From Canibacter zhuwentaonis (lineage in GTDB: Bacteria; Actinomycetota; Actinomycetes; Actinomycetales; Microbacteriaceae), in contig NZ_JAHDSZ010000002.1 of assembly GCF_018531145.1 (NCBI RefSeq), positions 1-64,000 of the forward strand: 64,000 bases of DNA, written 5' to 3'. Below are positions 60,689-64,000 of the stretch, piece after piece. The translations under genes were made by a program, and so were the position numbers. Position 1 is the first letter of the stretch, and every line of letters begins with the position of its first letter. The notes under the pieces were generated by a model that saw only the letters and a program-made list of their open reading frames with translations, had not been told where the DNA came from and did not search any database.

Positions 60689-63600
60689 TTAGATTATGCC
60701 CTCGCTAAGCTGGTTTGGGGTGCCGAACCTGTGTGCGGTAATCGACACAGCCTGCTCGCGCATAAACGGCAGCAGCTCAACCCGGCCCGCGCGCACAACA
60801 TCCGCCGCATAAACCGAAACATCTGGCGAACCTTCTGTTGCGGTGTACAGCGCGTTAAGCTCGGCTGATTTCTCCGCAGCGCTTCCGATTACGCGCACGC
60901 GATAATCCGCTGCCTGCTTTTGCGATAGCTCGCGCACAACGGTCTGGTTAAACTCCGCGGTGCTCTGCTGCTGGTGGGCAACATTGAGGTGCTCGAGCAG
61001 CTTCGCAACGTGCTCGGGGAGGCTCTCAGCAGTGCTAACTTTAAGCAGCGATCCTGCGGTAACACCCGCCGCAACAACTCGTAGCGTGTGCGTGAGCGGC
61101 GTGTTTGCGCTCACCCTGATAACAACCGGAGTTGGCAGATAGCGCAGGATATTGCGCTCTATACCAAGCTCTGAGGTGTCGCGGTTAATACCAAACTCCT
61201 GAGCAAAAGCCGCCGTATCGCTCGCGAGAGCGGACGCCAGCCACGCCACCTCGGTGTCGTTCGCGCCGGCCTCTTCTGCTGCGCGTGCGTAGTCAGAGTT
61301 GCGAGTGTGCAGTTTTGCGGGCGTTGCCTGCTGCGTTGGCGCATCCTGCCACTCCACTAGACCGTGCAGGTAGTTGGGACCGCCTGCCTTATAGCCAGCG
61401 CCGATGGCGCTCTTCTTCCAGCCGCCAAACGGCTGCCGGCGCACAATAGCGCCCGTAATTCCGCGGTTAATGTAGGCGTTGCCAACTTCGATGCGTGACA
61501 GCCACTGCGCCATTTCACCGCTGTCAAGCGAATGCAGACCGCCTGTTAGCCCGTATTCAATATCGTTCACAATAGATATTGCTTCGTCGAGCGTTGCCGC
61601 GGTCATAATGCCAAGAATCGGACCGAAATACTCGGTCAGGTGATACTCGCTGCCGCGTTTCACACCCGCGCGCACACCCGGACTCCAGAGCTTGGTTTCA
61701 CCGTTGGCGGTTTTAGAAAGCGGGCTGCTGTGCTGCAGCGGTTCGGGTTTAATAATCCATTTCTCGCCCGCGCTCAGTTCTGTGAGCCCGCGGAGCAGCT
61801 TGTCTTTAGGCGGCGCGATAACAGGACCCATCTGGGTGTCTAAGTCTTCTGGGCTGCCCACCTTGATTGACTTAACAGCGTCAAGCAGCTGATGCTTAAA
61901 GTGCTTAGAGTTCGCAACCGAGCCCACAAGAATTACTAGTGAGGCTGCGGAACACTTCTGCCCGGCGTGCCCAAACGCGCTCTGCGCAACGTCTTTTGCA
62001 GCCAGATCGAGATCTGCGTTCGGGGTTACGATAATCGCGTTCTTGCCGCTTGTTTCGGCGAGAATTGGCAGATCCTGACGCATTTTACGGAACTTAACCG
62101 CGGTTTCATACGAGCCGGTCAGAATTAGCCTGTCGATTTGTGGATCACTTACCAGCTCAGAGGCGAGGTTGTAGTTGCTAAACTGCACAAACTGCAGCAC
62201 ATTGCGTGGCACGCCAGCCTCCCACAGCGCGGCAACGATCAGCGCGCCGGTGCGAGCCGCGTTACTTGCTGGCTTCACAATAACGGATGCGCCAGATGCC
62301 AGACCCGCAAGAATACCGCCGGCAGTGATAGCGGCGGGAAAATTCCACGGCGGAATTACCGCAACGAGTTTTTGCGGCACAGTTTTTGCGCCGTCAACCC
62401 GCTCTAGCTGCTGCCCGAGCATAGCGTAGTAGTTAGCAAAATCGATCGCCTCAGAGATTTCAGGGTCGCTCTGATCGATAGTTTTGCCGCACTCAGATCC
62501 CATAACTTCGAGCAGCAGCGCGCGCTGCTGCTCGAGTATTTCACCGGCTTTGCACAGAATCTCGGCGCGCTTCTCCGCCCCTAGATTCTGCCATGAAGTT
62601 GCGGCTTTAACGCCGTCTGCGAGGATTTTATTAAGGGCTTGCGAGTCTTTCACAAAGGCTTTTGCGACCAGGTCTTTGCCCAGCTCGGAGCTAACCATGC
62701 GAGAGGCAATTTCACGCCCCCACTCGCGGTTTCCTGGCAGGTCAGGATCGGTGTCGGGGGTGTTGCTAAACTCGCCACGCTTGCCCGCCTCAACCTTGGC
62801 TTTGACTCGAGCGGCAAGACCGTCGCTGTCGTAGCTGCGGCGATCCTGTTGGCGATTTGGAACCGGTACGCTGTAGTTCTCGGGGTTACCATCCGCTGTG
62901 ATTTTTGCTAACTCAGCAAGAGACGCCAAGAAGCGGTCTTTTTCGCGCGCGAACAGCACACTGTTGCTGCTGATCTCAAATACCGCGCTCATAAAGTTTT
63001 CCTGGCTGGCGCCTTCTTCGAGGCGGCGGATCAGATAGGCGATTGCAACATCAAATTCCTGCGGTTTTACAACCGGAACGTACAGCAGCAGCGAGCCAAC
63101 CTCGCGTTTAATAACCTCGGCTTGTGCGGTTGCCATGCCGAGCAGCATTTCAAACTCGATACCGCTTACCGCGTTGCGTTTTTTAGCCAGCAGCCACGCC
63201 AGAGCGATGTCAAAGAGGTTGTGACCTGCAACACCGAGCCGTACGTTTTTAACGCGCTCAGGGTGCAGTGCGTAGTCGATAACTGCTTTGTAGCTGGTGT
63301 CTGACTCTTGTTTGGTGCTCCAGGTTGCGCTTTCCCAGCCGTGCAGGGTTGCGTCAACGATCTCCATGGGGAGGTTTGCGCCCTTCACAACGCGCACTTT
63401 AATTGGCGCGCCACCGTCAGTAACGCGCCGCTGCGCCCACTCTTGCAGCTCAATCATTGCGCTGAGAGCATCTGGCAGGTACGCCTGTAGCACAATACCT
63501 GCGGATAGCGACTTGAACTCGGGGCGTTCAAGAATCTTGGTGAAAACGGCGATGGTCAGGTCGAGATCTTTGTACTCTTCCATGTCAAGGTTGATGAACT

Positions 63601-64000
63601 TCTGCTTTGCCTGGTCTTTGATGGCCAGACGGTAGAGGGGGAGTAGCTCCTCTGTGATGTGCGCAACAGCTGCGTCGAATGCCCAGCGGTTGTGGGGGGC
63701 AACAGTTGCGGAAACCTTAATTGAAACATAGTCCACGTCGTCGCGAGCTAGAATCTCGGTTGTTCCCGCGAGTCGCCTGGTCGCCTCTTTCTGCCCGAGA
63801 ATAGCTTCTCCGAGGAGGTTGATGTTTAGACCTACTCCGCGCTGTTTGATTTTCGCGATTGCCCGCCCGAGTTTTGCGGGCGTTGCGTCAATAATCAGAT
63901 GGCTCACCATCTGGCGCAAAACCTTTTGTGCTATTGGCACAACAACCTGTGGTGCAAGAGGCGCAAGAGTGCCGCCCAGTTTCACTGCGCCGCGCAGTGG
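60689..64000 (-). CDS. putA: Bifunctional proline dehydrogenase / L-glutamate gamma-semialdehyde dehydrogenase, N-terminus beyond window
   Basis: The frame is open to the last base, so the start lies outside the window. The proline dehydrogenase barrel has NLLGEAILGQKEATRRL, YVSIKVSA, LDMEEYKDLDLT and RVVKGANLPMEI. The P5C dehydrogenase part has VAVIPPWNFPAAIT, LAETSGKNAI, catalytic Cys in FGHAGQKCSAASLVIL and YFGPILGIM. It oxidises proline to glutamate in two steps. An extra C-terminal segment of about 180 residues follows the ALDH domain, as in actinobacterial PutA proteins. No DNA-binding domain is seen in the visible part. Confidence 0.94.
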   Translation of the reverse strand, partial: PLRGAVKLGGTLAPLAPQVVVPIAQKVLRQMVSHLIIDATPAKLGRAIAKIKQRGVGLNINLLGEAILGQKEATRRLAGTTEILARDDVDYVSIKVSATVAPHNRWAFDAAVAHITEELLPLYRLAIKDQAKQKFINLDMEEYKDLDLTIAVFTKILERPEFKSLSAGIVLQAYLPDALSAMIELQEWAQRRVTDGGAPIKVRVVKGANLPMEIVDATLHGWESATWSTKQESDTSYKAVIDYALHPERVKNVRLGVAGHNLFDIALAWLLAKKRNAVSGIEFEMLLGMATAQAEVIKREVGSLLLYVPVVKPQEFDVAIAYLIRRLEEGASQENFMSAVFEISSNSVLFAREKDRFLASLAELAKITADGNPENYSVPVPNRQQDRRSYDSDGLAARVKAKVEAGKRGEFSNTPDTDPDLPGNREWGREIASRMVSSELGKDLVAKAFVKDSQALNKILADGVKAATSWQNLGAEKRAEILCKAGEILEQQRALLLEVMGSECGKTIDQSDPEISEAIDFANYYAMLGQQLERVDGAKTVPQKLVAVIPPWNFPAAITAGGILAGLASGASVIVKPASNAARTGALIVAALWEAGVPRNVLQFVQFSNYNLASELVSDPQIDRLILTGSYETAVKFRKMRQDLPILAETSGKNAIIVTPNADLDLAAKDVAQSAFGHAGQKCSAASLVILVGSVANSKHFKHQLLDAVKSIKVGSPEDLDTQMGPVIAPPKDKLLRGLTELSAGEKWIIKPEPLQHSSPLSKTANGETKLWSPGVRAGVKRGSEYHLTEYFGPILGIMTAATLDEAISIVNDIEYGLTGGLHSLDSGEMAQWLSRIEVGNAYINRGITGAIVRRQPFGGWKKSAIGAGYKAGGPNYLHGLVEWQDAPTQQATPAKLHTRNSDYARAAEEAGANDTEVAWLASALASDTAAFAQEFGINRDTSELGIERNILRYLPTPVVIRVSANTPLTHTLRVVAAGVTAGSLLKVSTAESLPEHVAKLLEHLNVAHQQQSTAEFNQTVVRELSQKQAADYRVRVIGSAAEKSAELNALYTATEGSPDVSVYAADVVRAGRVELLPFMREQAVSITAHRFGTPNQLSEGII

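Noticed and set aside
60629-60868. Plus-strand 79-residue frame over the putA 3' end
   Set aside because: It is antisense to the conserved C-terminal region of the PutA-like protein and has no ribosome site.

Overview
The window is a continuous stretch of the chromosome of a member of the Actinomycetota. The best guess is a Microbacteriaceae-like lineage with a compact genome and only moderate GC, low to mid 50s percent by eye (not computed). The evidence is a fused 2-oxoglutarate E1/E2 enzyme (Kgd) without a lipoyl domain, the marker neighbours DUF3515, DUF4307, DUF177 and a CNNM/CBS pair, LPXTG/sortase surface chemistry, frequent GTG starts and many apparently leaderless genes. I could not assign a species.

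Layout. 1-2.8 kb: the end of an LPLTG wall-anchored surface protein, thiol peroxidase and a membrane-anchored unknown. 3.1-8.7 kb: typA, then the t6A/N-acetylation set tsaE-tsaB-rimI-tsaD and a PepSY-type lipoprotein. 8.9-9.9 kb: a class C-like sortase with a repeat-encoded Ala/Asp tail. 10.2-16.1 kb: the end of the spc operon and the alpha operon, secY-adk-map-infA-rpmJ-rpsM-rpsK-rpoA-rplQ. 16.4-18.4 kb: an acyltransferase/SGNH surface O-acetylation enzyme. 18.6-25.6 kb: rplM-rpsI-glmM, coaA, glmS-acpS-alr, ending in tRNA-Lys(UUU). 25.8-33.2 kb: a queuosine-precursor-type transporter, TerC behind a long leader, then murA-plsC-gpsA-ddl and a DUF3515 lipoprotein. 33.3-42.5 kb: succinate-semialdehyde-type dehydrogenase, rsmD/recG, coaD, DUF177-rpmF-rnc-mutM, a small membrane protein and ribF. 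42.6-48.4 kb: SNF2-type helicase, pfkA, an AI-2E family protein, and ilvA with an ATT start codon. 48.4-52.2 kb: greA, two tiny hydrophobic peptides, DUF4307, a small membrane protein, hemolysin III family protein and agmatine deiminase. 52.9-64 kb: kgd, two CNNM/CBS proteins, ung, and a PutA-type proline dehydrogenase/P5C dehydrogenase that runs off the right edge.

Most of this is core housekeeping: translation, peptidoglycan precursors (GlmS, GlmM, MurA, Alr, Ddl), lipid and CoA precursors, and DNA repair. Kgd, the semialdehyde dehydrogenase, PutA and agmatine deiminase together suggest use of glutamate, proline and polyamine carbon through the succinate branch of the TCA cycle (inference).

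The best candidate for an undescribed system is the two-peptide cassette at 49127-49418. It encodes 35 and 60 residue hydrophobic products, each behind a good Shine-Dalgarno. A promoter, an internal palindrome and an upstream 9-bp inverted repeat precede it. It sits between greA and DUF4307, which are normally neighbours. Other notable points are the ATT start of ilvA, a recurring TAnnnT-N6/7-start leaderless promoter pattern, a possible Mn-type leader before terC, and a duplicated two-cysteine module in the LPLTG protein.
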